Assembly: GCA_041752455.1 (NCBI GenBank)
Contig: JBGSWL010000084.1
Location: forward strand, 1 to 52,016
Length of the DNA: 52,016 nt
Source: JBGSWL01 sp041752455
Lineage (GTDB): Bacteria > Pseudomonadota > Alphaproteobacteria > Rhizobiales > Rhizobiaceae
Reading direction: 5' to 3'
In this document: piece after piece, positions 42,463 through 50,618 of the stretch
How positions within the stretch are numbered: the first letter of the stretch is position 1
Layout of the letters: every line of letters starts with the position of its first letter
Position numbers and translations under genes: made by a program
The notes under the pieces: generated by a model
Databases searched by the model: none
Seen by the model: the letters and a program-made list of their open reading frames with translations, nothing else
What the model was told of the DNA's origin: nothing

Positions 42463-42921
42463 TTATTCTGCTTCGGGCAGCGCAAAGCGCTCCAAGGGCA
42501 GCGAGTCGGCCTGCAGGTCGGACAGGGTAAGGGACTCGATCATCAGGATGTAGCCGGCATAGAAGCCGCCAAAGACCGCGCGCATCCGGCACGCCTGCTC
42601 GTCCTTGCAGTCCTCGCAGCGCTGGTAGGCTCGCCGTGACAGGCACGGGAGCGGGGCCAACGGTCCGTCAATCAGGCGCAACACTTCTGCCAGCGAGACA
42701 TCTTTCGGGTTCTTGATGAGTTCATATCCGCCGTTACGCCCGCGTCGGCTGCCGATCAGTCCGGCGCGCTTCAGATCAAGCAGAATGTGCTCGAGAAAGC
42801 GCTTCGGTGCGCCTGATCGATCGGCAATTTCTTCGATGCGGAGTGCTTCTGCCGGTCCTGTGCGCTCGTCGGCAAGGACCATGAGGGCTTTCAGCGCATA
42901 CTTGGTTTTGTGCGTGATCAT
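42463..42921 (-). CDS. Rrf2-family transcriptional regulator
   Basis: Winged-helix regulator of 152 aa from ATG 42921 (MITHKTKYALKALMVLADER). The recognition region is APKRFLEHILLDLKRAGLIGSRRGRNGGY, typical of Rrf2. Four cysteines cluster in PCLSRRAYQRCEDCKDEQAC, which could bind an Fe-S cluster as in IscR or RirA, although spacing differs from IscR. It lies immediately upstream of and in line with the sulfate importer, with an inverted repeat between. A sulfur-status sensor (CymR-like role) is the best guess; iron-sulfur or nitrosative sensing is possible. A longer frame to 42975 has no family match. Confidence 0.88.
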   Translation of the reverse strand: MITHKTKYALKALMVLADERTGPAEALRIEEIADRSGAPKRFLEHILLDLKRAGLIGSRRGRNGGYELIKNPKDVSLAEVLRLIDGPLAPLPCLSRRAYQRCEDCKDEQACRMRAVFGGFYAGYILMIESLTLSDLQADSLPLERFALPEAE

Positions 42922-43250
42922 GCGGTCGGGCGTGTCCTGACAAGTGCTGAACGAGACGCGACTTATCAGGGTCACGGAAGATTGCCACCCTCAACTCGTA
43001 GAGCCGCTGTTTGTCCGGTGGCGTTTCCACTGGTTACCGGCAGTCCTCTTCGAACCGAGATGTGTTTTCGGGCCCGCAACGAACGTCGGTGTTCCACTTG
43101 ATGCATGTCATCTCGCCTGCCGCCGGAACCGGTACATTTTGTCGCACGGTTCGCTGTTCTGGCGTCTCCGAGACATCCATCTGGTTGCCCGTGAGTTGTT
43201 GATGGCCGCGTGCCGATGACGACGACTGAAACCATGAAAGGATTCGCAGC
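42922..43250. other. Intergenic region between divergent Rrf2 and haem-protein genes
   Basis: A 329-base gap with no convincing gene. It must contain the promoters for the Rrf2 gene and for the haem-protein pair. One CRP/FNR-like site is visible at 43098-43111. No strong hairpin, repeat or RNA gene is seen. Confidence 0.6.
43098..43111 (+). promoter_or_regulatory. FNR/NnrR-like box
   Basis: TTGATGCATGTCAT matches the FNR/Nnr consensus TTGAT-N4-ATCAA at 8 of the 10 defined positions. It lies 140 bases upstream of the haem-protein gene. Such sites arise by chance, so this is only a candidate link to low-oxygen or nitric-oxide control. Confidence 0.3.
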
Positions 43251-44624
43251 ATGCGGTCTCCCAATTTACTGCTGACGACGGCTCTGTTTGGCGGCACGCT
43301 TCTCATTGCTTGGGTGACACACGGAACCGGAGTCGTGCGCGACGATCCGGAACGAAACATCGCCATTCCGGACGACCTCACCGTGCCGTTGCAGGTCCAG
43401 GCGGCCTACAACGCAACCACCATGTTCTTTCGCTATCGGTGGCCAGCGGAGCATGCCGGGATATTCCACGACATCATGCGCTATGAAGACGGCAAGTGGA
43501 TCGTCGAAGGCAACGCAGTTCCCGGATCCCAGCCCGACGGGCTGCACGAGGATCGCGTAGCGATGATGCTGGACGACGGCAGCGTGCCGGAGTTTGGCCG
43601 ATATGGCGGCTATATCGCCATAGGGGCCGGGCTTGCGGGCCTGACGGATCAGGCGCCGGAAGAAGTGACCAAATATCTGCCGCAAACGCGCAACCGTCTC
43701 GGTGTCTGGGACGACAAGGCTGACGATGCCAAGCTCGCTGCCCAGCGCGCTGCCGGGTACTTTCTCGACCTCTGGCATTGGCGCGGCGGGCGCTCCAATC
43801 CGGTTGGTCAGGCCGATGACCAGTATGTCGGCGACGAGCGCGGCGGAGATGACGGCAAAGGCACCTACAGCACCAACTGGGACAAGGATTTGAACCAGCC
43901 AAAGGTCATGTTCGCCTCCGGGCATGGTACGCTGCAATGGGATGCAGTCAAGGCCGGTACCGTGACGCAGGATGTCACTTATGCACTGACCCCGGATGTC
44001 ACAGTCCCGTTTGATGCCACCGCCGGCTGGCAGAATGGCGACGTCATTCCGCGGCGCATCATTGTGCCGGGCGCAGGCTCGCGTGCCGATATCGGCGTGG
44101 TTGGTGACGGGCGATGGGCCGATGGCTTCTGGGACGTGACGCTTTCGCGCGCCCTTGATACCGGCGCTCCAGCCGACGACAAGATCCTGAAGGATCAGGG
44201 CGTCTACCAGGTTGCGTTTGCCATCCACCGCAACGCCACGGGTGGGCGCTGGCACTATGTCTCGCTGCCGGAAAACCTTGGGCTCGGGCGGCCCGGCGGC
44301 ATCACGGCGACACTGTTCCAGGGCGCAACCCCGACCTGGAGCGAAGAATGGACCGAAGTCACGTTGTTCTACCCAGGTCAGGTCACCTGGCCGATGCTCA
44401 ACAATGCAAACGCCCATGCGGGGGCTGCATCGATCCAGAAGGGCGTTCCGGTGGCGTTTCGCCATTCGCCGGAGCAACTGGCCAATTACGGGATCGAGCA
44501 GGAGTTCAAGCCGCAGATCAAGCGGCAATGGATCTTCACGCTTCTTGCTGGCCTTCTTCTGATCGGCGCATTCGGGGTCGCGCTCGATCTCACACTGTCC
44601 AAGTCCAACCGTAAGGGAGCCTGA
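43251..44624 (+). CDS. Ethylbenzene-dehydrogenase gamma-like haem-binding protein, membrane anchored
   Basis: A 457-aa protein with an N-terminal signal or anchor (LLLTTALFGGTLLIAWVTHG), a large periplasmic beta-rich domain of the EB_dh/cytochrome c-552-like type, and a C-terminal helix (WIFTLLAGLLLIGAFGVALDLTL). EB_dh domains hold a b-type haem and act as the electron-transfer subunit of DMSO-reductase-family enzymes. Supporting segments are YNATTMFFRYRW near the start, DRVAMMLDDGS, DLWHWRGGRSNP, and DGFWDVTLSRAL. No molybdoenzyme subunit or CxxCH haem-c motif is present nearby. The gene is followed after 4 bases by a DUF2231 membrane protein, probably its partner. Confidence 0.8.
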   Translation: MRSPNLLLTTALFGGTLLIAWVTHGTGVVRDDPERNIAIPDDLTVPLQVQAAYNATTMFFRYRWPAEHAGIFHDIMRYEDGKWIVEGNAVPGSQPDGLHEDRVAMMLDDGSVPEFGRYGGYIAIGAGLAGLTDQAPEEVTKYLPQTRNRLGVWDDKADDAKLAAQRAAGYFLDLWHWRGGRSNPVGQADDQYVGDERGGDDGKGTYSTNWDKDLNQPKVMFASGHGTLQWDAVKAGTVTQDVTYALTPDVTVPFDATAGWQNGDVIPRRIIVPGAGSRADIGVVGDGRWADGFWDVTLSRALDTGAPADDKILKDQGVYQVAFAIHRNATGGRWHYVSLPENLGLGRPGGITATLFQGATPTWSEEWTEVTLFYPGQVTWPMLNNANAHAGAASIQKGVPVAFRHSPEQLANYGIEQEFKPQIKRQWIFTLLAGLLLIGAFGVALDLTLSKSNRKGA

Positions 44625-44628
44625 TCCG

Positions 44629-45189
44629 ATGGCTGCATATCATGTTGTAATGGTTCACTTTCCCATCACCCTCTGGTTGGTGGCTGGGCTTGCGATCTTC
44701 ATCCGGGCGATCTCGGATGGTCCGCTCGCACAGACCTTTGACCGGGCCTTGCCGACCTTTCTCGTGGGCGGGCTGATCTTCGGTGTCGTGGCGTGGGTCC
44801 TCGGGCTCAATGTATGGCCGTGGCCAACTCTGAGTTCCACTCCGATGGGCCGCAACCACATGCTGCTCGCCAGCTGGTCGCTCGCCTACTTCGCATTGCT
44901 GACGGTATTGCGTCTGCGCCACGGGGACCTCATCTGGCAGGGCCTCAACCGTCTTGTCATGGCTGGGCTTGCCGGAATCGGCGTGATCTTCGTCGGGATT
45001 ACCGGAACTCTTGGCGGGCACCTTGTCGGCAACTACACGGAAGTCGGGCAGGTCCTGCGCTGGCTAGGCTGGGAAATCTATTCGACCTTCTACGTGCCCA
45101 ACCTGACGCTTGGCATCATCGTTGCGGTCAGCGTGGTTCTTGTTGTGATCGGCCTGATGGGACGCAACACAGCCCGTACCGCTGGCTGA
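44629..45189 (+). CDS. DUF2231-type membrane protein
   Basis: Four- to five-helix inner-membrane protein of 186 aa. The start VVMVHFPITLWLVAGLAIF and the block ITGTLGGHLVGNYTEVG are characteristic of the DUF2231 family, whose conserved histidines suggest haem or quinone binding. Helices lie at about residues 9-27, 44-63, 81-98, 110-130 and 152-176. It starts 4 bases after the EB_dh-like gene and a strong terminator follows. Inference: it is the membrane electron acceptor or donor for that haem protein. Confidence 0.75.
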   Translation: MAAYHVVMVHFPITLWLVAGLAIFIRAISDGPLAQTFDRALPTFLVGGLIFGVVAWVLGLNVWPWPTLSSTPMGRNHMLLASWSLAYFALLTVLRLRHGDLIWQGLNRLVMAGLAGIGVIFVGITGTLGGHLVGNYTEVGQVLRWLGWEIYSTFYVPNLTLGIIVAVSVVLVVIGLMGRNTARTAG

Positions 45190-45213
45190 CAACGCCGGCA
45201 AACCGCCAAAGCA

Positions 45214-45244
45214 ACAACGGGCAGGCTCAACGTCTGCCCGTTGT
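45214..45244. terminator. Bidirectional terminator between convergent genes
   Basis: ACAACGGGCAG and CTGCCCGTTGT pair over 11 bp around a 9-base loop, lying between the DUF2231 stop and the sensor kinase stop. It would serve transcription from both sides, although T-runs are short. Confidence 0.75.
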
Positions 45245-45266
45245 CCATTGTTTCAGCCGACACCGT

Positions 45267-46598
45267 CTAACGACCCGCCGACGAAAGATGCAGCGTCACC
45301 GCAAATCCGCTCTCCGAACCGGGTCTTGGCGAAGCCAGTTCCAGTGGCGCTTCGAGCCGGCGCGCGATTGCCGCGACGATGGCGAGGCCAAGACCGCTGC
45401 CTTCGGCAGCGCTGCCCCGCACGAAACGTCCGGTCAGCGTCGACATCCGTTCGGCGGAGATGACCGGGCCGTCATTGCTGACCGCGAGCGTAGCATCGCG
45501 CGCGAGGCGAACAACGACCGCACCATCTTGTTTGCCGTGGCGAAGTGCGTTGTCGATCAGGTTGCGCACAACGATGGCGAGCGCATCGGGATCCAGATCC
45601 GACGTCACCGGCACCGCCGGCATGTCGATGATGATCCGGTCCGGCGCCGTGGACCGCATGAAGTCTTCGGCAACAAGGCGCAGAACCGGGCGAAGGTCGG
45701 TCGGCGTATTGGTGCGCAGCCGTGCGCCTTCGGCCCGCGCCATCTGCATCAGCCGTTCGGACGTGTGGGTCAATCGCTTGAGGGTGGCTTCGATGATATC
45801 CGCCCGTTCGATGGTGGCGGCGTCGGCGGTTTCAGATTTCAGGCGCTGCACTTGCGCAATGGCACCAGCCAGCGGCGTCCGCAATTCGTGGGCAGCGTTG
45901 GCGGCAAAGCTTCGTTCGGCATCGAAGGCGTCGCCAAGGCGCGACAACAGGCCATTGACGGTGTCGGCAATCGGGCGAAGTTCCGTGGGCAGACCGTCGA
46001 CTGCAAGCGGTGACAGGTCATTGACCCCGCGCCGCGCAATGCCTTCGCGAAACCGCGTCAGGCCGGCAAGGCCAAGCCGGAGCAGGAGCACGACCGCAAC
46101 GATGGTCAGGGGAATGACCAGCACCAGCGGCAGTCCGAGACGCAGCACGATCTCGCGCAGAACCGCTTTCCGTGCGGCCATCGGCTCGGCCACTGTAAGG
46201 CGGATCGCGCCTTGCAGGGTCGCTTCGTTGTAGAAGCGATGCGCCTCGTCCTGGTGAAAGCCGGGTCCGTCCCAGGGCGGAAACATCGCAGGATCAGCCG
46301 CATGCGACTGCATGAGGATCCTGCCCTCGGGGTCACGGACCACGTAGGTGAAATATTCTTCATGCTCGCTGATCGGCGCGAGACGCAGCACCCCGGTGTC
46401 CTCGTCCCGATTGAGGATTTCGGTCGCCGCAAGGGGCAGCAAACGCTGGGCGGTTTCCTGCAGCGCCGAATCGAAGACTTCCTCCATTTCGTGGCGCAGT
46501 TCCGACACGGTCCAAAGCGAAACGGCCAGCCACAGGGCTGTCAGGGTCACGCTCAAGCCGAGCGCCAGACGCAGACGCAGGCTGGCCGGTCCTCTCAT
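45267..46598 (-). CDS. Two-component sensor histidine kinase (QseC/PmrB-like)
   Basis: Membrane sensor kinase of 443 aa. Helix 1 is near residues 12-32 and helix 2 near 155-178; the periplasmic loop of about 120 residues contains HEEYFTYVVRDPEGRILMQSH, seen in QseC-type N-terminal domains. HAMP follows, then H-box ANAAHELRTPLAG with His237, N-box NLIDNALRHG and G-box GSGLGLAIV. The start overlaps the end of the response-regulator gene by 4 bases, so the pair is coupled. Divergent from the PepSY/flavin genes, which it probably controls. The signal could be metal, haem or redox state; not decidable. Confidence 0.94.
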   Translation of the reverse strand: MRGPASLRLRLALGLSVTLTALWLAVSLWTVSELRHEMEEVFDSALQETAQRLLPLAATEILNRDEDTGVLRLAPISEHEEYFTYVVRDPEGRILMQSHAADPAMFPPWDGPGFHQDEAHRFYNEATLQGAIRLTVAEPMAARKAVLREIVLRLGLPLVLVIPLTIVAVVLLLRLGLAGLTRFREGIARRGVNDLSPLAVDGLPTELRPIADTVNGLLSRLGDAFDAERSFAANAAHELRTPLAGAIAQVQRLKSETADAATIERADIIEATLKRLTHTSERLMQMARAEGARLRTNTPTDLRPVLRLVAEDFMRSTAPDRIIIDMPAVPVTSDLDPDALAIVVRNLIDNALRHGKQDGAVVVRLARDATLAVSNDGPVISAERMSTLTGRFVRGSAAEGSGLGLAIVAAIARRLEAPLELASPRPGSESGFAVTLHLSSAGR

Positions 46599-47254
46599 GG
46601 CGCGCCCAGCCGGTAACCCATGCCGCGCTCGGTCAGGATCACGTCATGGCCAAGCTTCTTGCGCAGGCGGCTGACATGAACCTCGATGGTGTTGCTTTCG
46701 ACTTCGGCATCGAACGCGTAGAGCTTTTCCTCCAGTTGGGCTTTTGACAACAGCTGGCCGGGCCGCGACAGCAGCGCTTCAAACAGCGCCCATTCGCGCA
46801 TCGTCAGCTGGACGGGCGCGCCATTGCGCCAGATGCTGTGGGCGGCAAGGTCTATTTCGAGATCACCATGATGGATCAGCGGGTTCGGATTACCGGTATA
46901 GCGCCGCGCAACAGATCCGATGCGGGCGGAAAGTTCTGCCAGATCGAACGGTTTGACAATGTAATCGTCGGCTCCGGCATTCAGTCCCTCGATACGGTCT
47001 GAAACCTGGTCAAGTGCGGTCAGAATGATCACCGGCGTTGCATCGCCGCGAATGCGCAATGCCTTGAGAAAGCCGATGCCGCGACCGTCCGGCAGCATCA
47101 TGTCAAGGAGGATCAGGTCGAACCCGGCGCCGCCCAGCGCATCGCCTGCCGCATCCAGCCGCTTGACCCAGTCGACCGACTGGCCGTCTCCCGCGATCTG
47201 CTCGCGTATGGCGGCGCCAAGGGTCACGTCGTCCTCGATCAGCAGAATGCGCAT
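46595..47254 (-). CDS. OmpR/PhoB-family response regulator
   Basis: A 219-aa regulator with receiver domain (MRILLIEDDVTLG, phospho-acceptor Asp51 in LILLDMMLPDG, Lys in YIVKPFDLAEL) and a C-terminal winged helix (LTMREWALFEALLSRPGQLLSK, then SNTIEVHVSRLRKKLG and LTERGMGYRLG). First gene of its unit; the sensor kinase follows by overlap. A triple direct repeat in the 139-base gap towards the PepSY gene is its likely binding site. Confidence 0.96.
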   Translation of the reverse strand: MRILLIEDDVTLGAAIREQIAGDGQSVDWVKRLDAAGDALGGAGFDLILLDMMLPDGRGIGFLKALRIRGDATPVIILTALDQVSDRIEGLNAGADDYIVKPFDLAELSARIGSVARRYTGNPNPLIHHGDLEIDLAAHSIWRNGAPVQLTMREWALFEALLSRPGQLLSKAQLEEKLYAFDAEVESNTIEVHVSRLRKKLGHDVILTERGMGYRLGAP

Positions 47255-47320
47255 GGCACGATGGGTTCCTGTCCGGTGTTCGCCTTATCGCCGGAATTGC
47301 TGACGTGAAACTGAAGCGAT

Positions 47321-47349
47321 GCGTCGGGCTGCGTCAGGTTCGCGTCAGG
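47321..47349. promoter_or_regulatory. Triple direct repeat, candidate response-regulator site
   Basis: GCGTCGGG (47321), GCGTCAGG (47331) and GCGTCAGG (47342) are in the same orientation with 10- and 11-base start-to-start spacing. OmpR/PhoB-type regulators bind head-to-tail direct repeats of about this period. The array ends 44 bases before the PepSY gene start, in the gap divergent from the response-regulator gene. Confidence 0.65.
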
Positions 47350-47393
47350 CATGAAGGGCAATGTGCAGCCACGACAAACGAAGGAGATGTTTC

Positions 47394-47825
47394 ATGCCCC
47401 GCATTTTTGTGCCTGCCCTTTTTGCACCCGCCGTGTTTGCTGTCGCTATCTTCGGCACTCTGCCGGCTTTTGCCGATGACAATGACTGCGGCAGCCCGAT
47501 GTCGCAATGGCAACCGCGCGAAGCTGCCATAGAACACGTCAAGACATTCGGCATCGAAGCCAGCCGCGTGAAGGTCGATGACGGCTGTTACGAACTGCGC
47601 GGACGCGACATCGATGGCAATCGCGTCGAATTGAAACTTGATCCGGCAACCCTTGCGGTTGTCGAACTGGAAATCGAGTTTCGCCCCGGTGCTGATGCGG
47701 CGCGCTATCTTTCCGGTGCGCAGGCAATGTCGGGTGCGCCCGCTGTCCAGGCACCTGCTGCACAGGCGCCTGCCGCCAATCCGCTCTTCACCCCCGGCAG
47801 CAAGCCGAAGGTGAACGCCAACTGA
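47394..47825 (+). CDS. Exported PepSY-domain protein
   Basis: A 143-aa periplasmic protein. The signal peptide covers residues 1 to about 25 (MPRIFVPALFAPAVFAVAIF, cleavage near AFA|DD). The mature part has a single PepSY-like module (QPREAAIEHVKTFGIEASRV to ELKLDPATLAVVELEIEF) and a low-complexity Ala/Pro tail (APAVQAPAAQAPAANP). GGAGA precedes ATG 47394; the frame could extend to 47361 without a ribosome site. First gene of the flavin-related operon. PepSY modules are often found with metal- or flavin-reductase systems; the exact role is unknown. Confidence 0.85.
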   Translation: MPRIFVPALFAPAVFAVAIFGTLPAFADDNDCGSPMSQWQPREAAIEHVKTFGIEASRVKVDDGCYELRGRDIDGNRVELKLDPATLAVVELEIEFRPGADAARYLSGAQAMSGAPAVQAPAAQAPAANPLFTPGSKPKVNAN

Positions 47826-47928
47826 CATCGCGCATCAGCCGCGCCCGCCATCCCGCAATGAACCTCAGACATGTCGCTCGCAGGCCCGGTCGGGCTTGCC
47901 GCGACGCGTGTCCAACAGGAAAACGATC

Positions 47929-48399
47929 ATGAAAAAGATCTTCGCCGCCCTCGTGGTGACGTCTGCCCTCACCATGCCCGCCGTGGCCTATGCCAAGCCG
48001 GTCACCTTTACCGTCGACATGAACCGCTATGGCGGCGACGGCGCCTACCTTGCTTTCTACGTCACAGACGCTTCCGGCGCCTATGCCGGTAGCCTCTGGA
48101 TGGCTGGCGAAAAGTCGAAATATTACAAGCACCTGTCCGGCTGGTACCGCGCCTCTGCGGGAAACACAGCCGAAGTCGACGGGATCACCGGCGCCAGCGT
48201 CGGGCAGGGCAAGACGCTGGCCATCGAGCTTGATCTCCAGGACGCCCTGTTTGACGCCGGCTACACGCTGCATGTGGATGCGTCTGTCGAAGACATGCAG
48301 GACAGCCCGCGCGAAGTCTCCATCCCGCTGACGACCGACGGAGCCGGTCAGCCTGCCGCTGGCACAGTTTATATCAACTCCGTCACCTACGGCTTCTGA
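47929..48399 (+). CDS. Exported DUF2271 protein with FMN-attachment motif
   Basis: A 156-aa periplasmic protein with a signal peptide MKKIFAALVVTSALTMPAVA and cleavage near AYA|KP. The mature domain is DUF2271-like: YGGDGAYLAFYVTDASGAYAG, LWMAGEKSKYYKHLSGWYRA, and PREVSIPL near the end. Residues 84-90 read DGITGAS, a perfect D-x-x-T-G-A-S site as modified by ApbE in NqrC/RnfG-type proteins, with Thr87 as likely acceptor. apbE is two genes downstream. ATG 47929 follows AGGAAAA. It is therefore a predicted covalently flavinylated periplasmic electron carrier. Confidence 0.85.
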   Translation: MKKIFAALVVTSALTMPAVAYAKPVTFTVDMNRYGGDGAYLAFYVTDASGAYAGSLWMAGEKSKYYKHLSGWYRASAGNTAEVDGITGASVGQGKTLAIELDLQDALFDAGYTLHVDASVEDMQDSPREVSIPLTTDGAGQPAAGTVYINSVTYGF

Positions 48400-48413
48400 T
48401 ACAGGGACCTGTC

Positions 48414-50618
48414 ATGTCACGCTTCCTGCATCGCTGGCCGGGTCTTTTCGCCGCGCTCCTAGTCTCGGTCATCGCCTTGAGCGGTGCCGCGCTCTCGGTA
48501 TTTCCTGCGCTCGATCGCGTCACGGTACCGCAAGCACCGGCGGGGATGACTGTCGCCGAACTGGCGGCAAGCATTCAGGCCATCCATCCGGGCCTGACGG
48601 AAATCCGGCGGTCTCCGTCCGGCCGGATCACCGCATGGTGGGTCGATGGTGACGTTCAGGGCTACGGTCATGTCGATCCACAGACCGGGCAGGCCACGGC
48701 CAGCGCCGATCCCGATCCGGTCGAGCGCTGGCTGACCAACTTCCACCGCTCCCTGTTCCTCGACGATACCGGCCGCGTGATCACGGCTATTGGCGCCGCA
48801 ATGATGCTGGTTCTGGCTGTCACCGGCGCGATGCTGGTGGCGCGGCGCGTCGGCGGTTTCCGGCGCTGGTTCACGCCGTTGAAAGGCCCGTTCTCCGGCC
48901 GGCTGCATGTGGAACTTGCGCGCGTCGCGGTTTTTGCGCTCGTCCTTTCGGCTACGACGGCTCTGTGGATGACAGCGGATAACTTTGAACTGGTCACGAT
49001 CGATCTGGCCGATGCGGGCTTTGCCGAAGCCGCCGAAGGCGCGCAACTGCCTCTGGTGCAGATGCAGGCGCTCGTCGACCTGCCCCTTTCTGACTTGCGC
49101 AACCTGCAAATGCCGGATCCGACCTTTGCCGGCGACACCTTGCGGCTGGAAACAGCGACCGGTGCCGGTCATGTGGACCCGACGACCGGTGCGCTGATCG
49201 GCTGGGACGAGGCGGGCTTCGGCCAGCAAGTCTCCGAAACCATCTACATGCTTCACACCGGCCAAGGCGCGGCGGTGCTCGGCCTCGTCCTCGGTCTGAT
49301 GGCGCTTGCCGTGCCGGTTATGGCTGCAACGGGTGCGCTGGTCTGGCTCGCCGGACAGCGCAGCCGCGTGCGCATCAGCGCCAACCAGCCGGTTGGAAAG
49401 GCCGAAACCATCCTGCTCGTCGGCAGCGAAGGCGGCAGCACCTGGGGATTTGCCGCCACGCTGCATGCGGCGCTGACGGCAACCGGCCAAAGCGTGCACA
49501 CGGCACCGATGTCGGCCTTCGCACCGGAGCGTTACCGCGTGGCAAAGCGGATCATTGTGCTGGCCGCAACCTATGGCGATGGGGATGCGCCGTCTTCGGC
49601 CAACGGGTTCCTCGACCGTCTGGCCGCCATGGATCGCGTGCCCGATGCGCCGCTTGCGGTGCTTGGTTTTGGCGATCGCGGATATCCGACCTATTGCGCC
49701 TACGCCGATGCCGTCGTTGCAGCAGCGCAGTCAAAAGGTTGGCGCGAACTTCTGCCGCTCGATACGGTCGACCGCCAGTCGCCGCAGGATTTTGCGCGCT
49801 GGGGCAGGGCTCTGGGACAAGCGCTCGGCATCGACCTTGAACTTGTCCACCAGCCGGTTCTGCCTGCAACCGAACTTCTGACGCTGATCTCGCGCCGCGA
49901 ATATGGCGTGGAAGTGCAGGCGCCAACGGTCATCCTGCGCTTTGCCTTGCCCGAGGTGACGGCGTGGCAGCGCCTGACCGGGGCCGGGTTTGCCCGGTTC
50001 GCTGCTGGTGACCTGATCGGCGTAGTGCCGGACGGCTCTCCGGTTACCCGGCTCTATTCCCTCGCGTCGGCGCGGCGCGACGGCTTTGTCGAAATCGTCG
50101 TCAAGAAACAGCCGGGCGGACTGTGCTCCGGCCAGCTCTATGCGTTGGACGTCGGGCAAGCTGTCCCGGCCTTTGTGCGACACAATCCGGGTTTTCAGCC
50201 CGGGCGTGGCCGCGCACCGCTGATCCTGATCGGCGCGGGCACCGGCATCGGCCCTTTGGCGGGGTTTGTCCGTGGCAATGGCCGGCAGCGGCCCATCCAC
50301 CTCTTTTTCGGCATGCGCCATCCAGGCAGCGACTTTCTCTATGGCGACGAGATGCGACAATGGCAGGCCAGCGGGCATCTGGCGCTTCTCGTCACGGCGG
50401 TCTCGCGCCGAACACAGCCGCGTTATGTGCAGGATGCCCTGCGGGCCGAAGCCGCCGAACTGACCCGCCTGATCGGCGCCGGTGCCCGTGTCATGGTCTG
50501 CGGTGGTCGAGACATGGCCGCCGGGGTCCGGCAAGCGCTGGGCGACATCCTGGCACCTTCGGGCCTGACACCGGCAACACTCAAGGCGCAGGGGCGGTAT
50601 CTTGAAGATGTCTACTGA
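48414..50618 (+). CDS. PepSY-TM / flavodoxin / FNR fusion reductase
   Basis: A 734-aa membrane flavoprotein. Residues 1-320 form a PepSY-TM unit: helix 1 (about 11-32), periplasmic PepSY segments, helices near 120-145, 172-195 and 285-313. Histidines in LTNFHRSLFLDDTGR and MLHTGQG are typical haem-ligand positions of this fold. Residues 333-470 are a flavodoxin domain (TILLVGSEGGSTWGFAATLH, LAATYGDGDAPSSA). Residues 500-734 are an FNR/CPR module with R546-L-Y-S (FAD site), GAGTGIGPLAGFV (nucleotide site) and a CPR-like ending YLEDVY. It should take electrons from NAD(P)H across the membrane to the periplasm. Stop overlaps apbE. Confidence 0.92.
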   Translation: MSRFLHRWPGLFAALLVSVIALSGAALSVFPALDRVTVPQAPAGMTVAELAASIQAIHPGLTEIRRSPSGRITAWWVDGDVQGYGHVDPQTGQATASADPDPVERWLTNFHRSLFLDDTGRVITAIGAAMMLVLAVTGAMLVARRVGGFRRWFTPLKGPFSGRLHVELARVAVFALVLSATTALWMTADNFELVTIDLADAGFAEAAEGAQLPLVQMQALVDLPLSDLRNLQMPDPTFAGDTLRLETATGAGHVDPTTGALIGWDEAGFGQQVSETIYMLHTGQGAAVLGLVLGLMALAVPVMAATGALVWLAGQRSRVRISANQPVGKAETILLVGSEGGSTWGFAATLHAALTATGQSVHTAPMSAFAPERYRVAKRIIVLAATYGDGDAPSSANGFLDRLAAMDRVPDAPLAVLGFGDRGYPTYCAYADAVVAAAQSKGWRELLPLDTVDRQSPQDFARWGRALGQALGIDLELVHQPVLPATELLTLISRREYGVEVQAPTVILRFALPEVTAWQRLTGAGFARFAAGDLIGVVPDGSPVTRLYSLASARRDGFVEIVVKKQPGGLCSGQLYALDVGQAVPAFVRHNPGFQPGRGRAPLILIGAGTGIGPLAGFVRGNGRQRPIHLFFGMRHPGSDFLYGDEMRQWQASGHLALLVTAVSRRTQPRYVQDALRAEAAELTRLIGAGARVMVCGGRDMAAGVRQALGDILAPSGLTPATLKAQGRYLEDVY

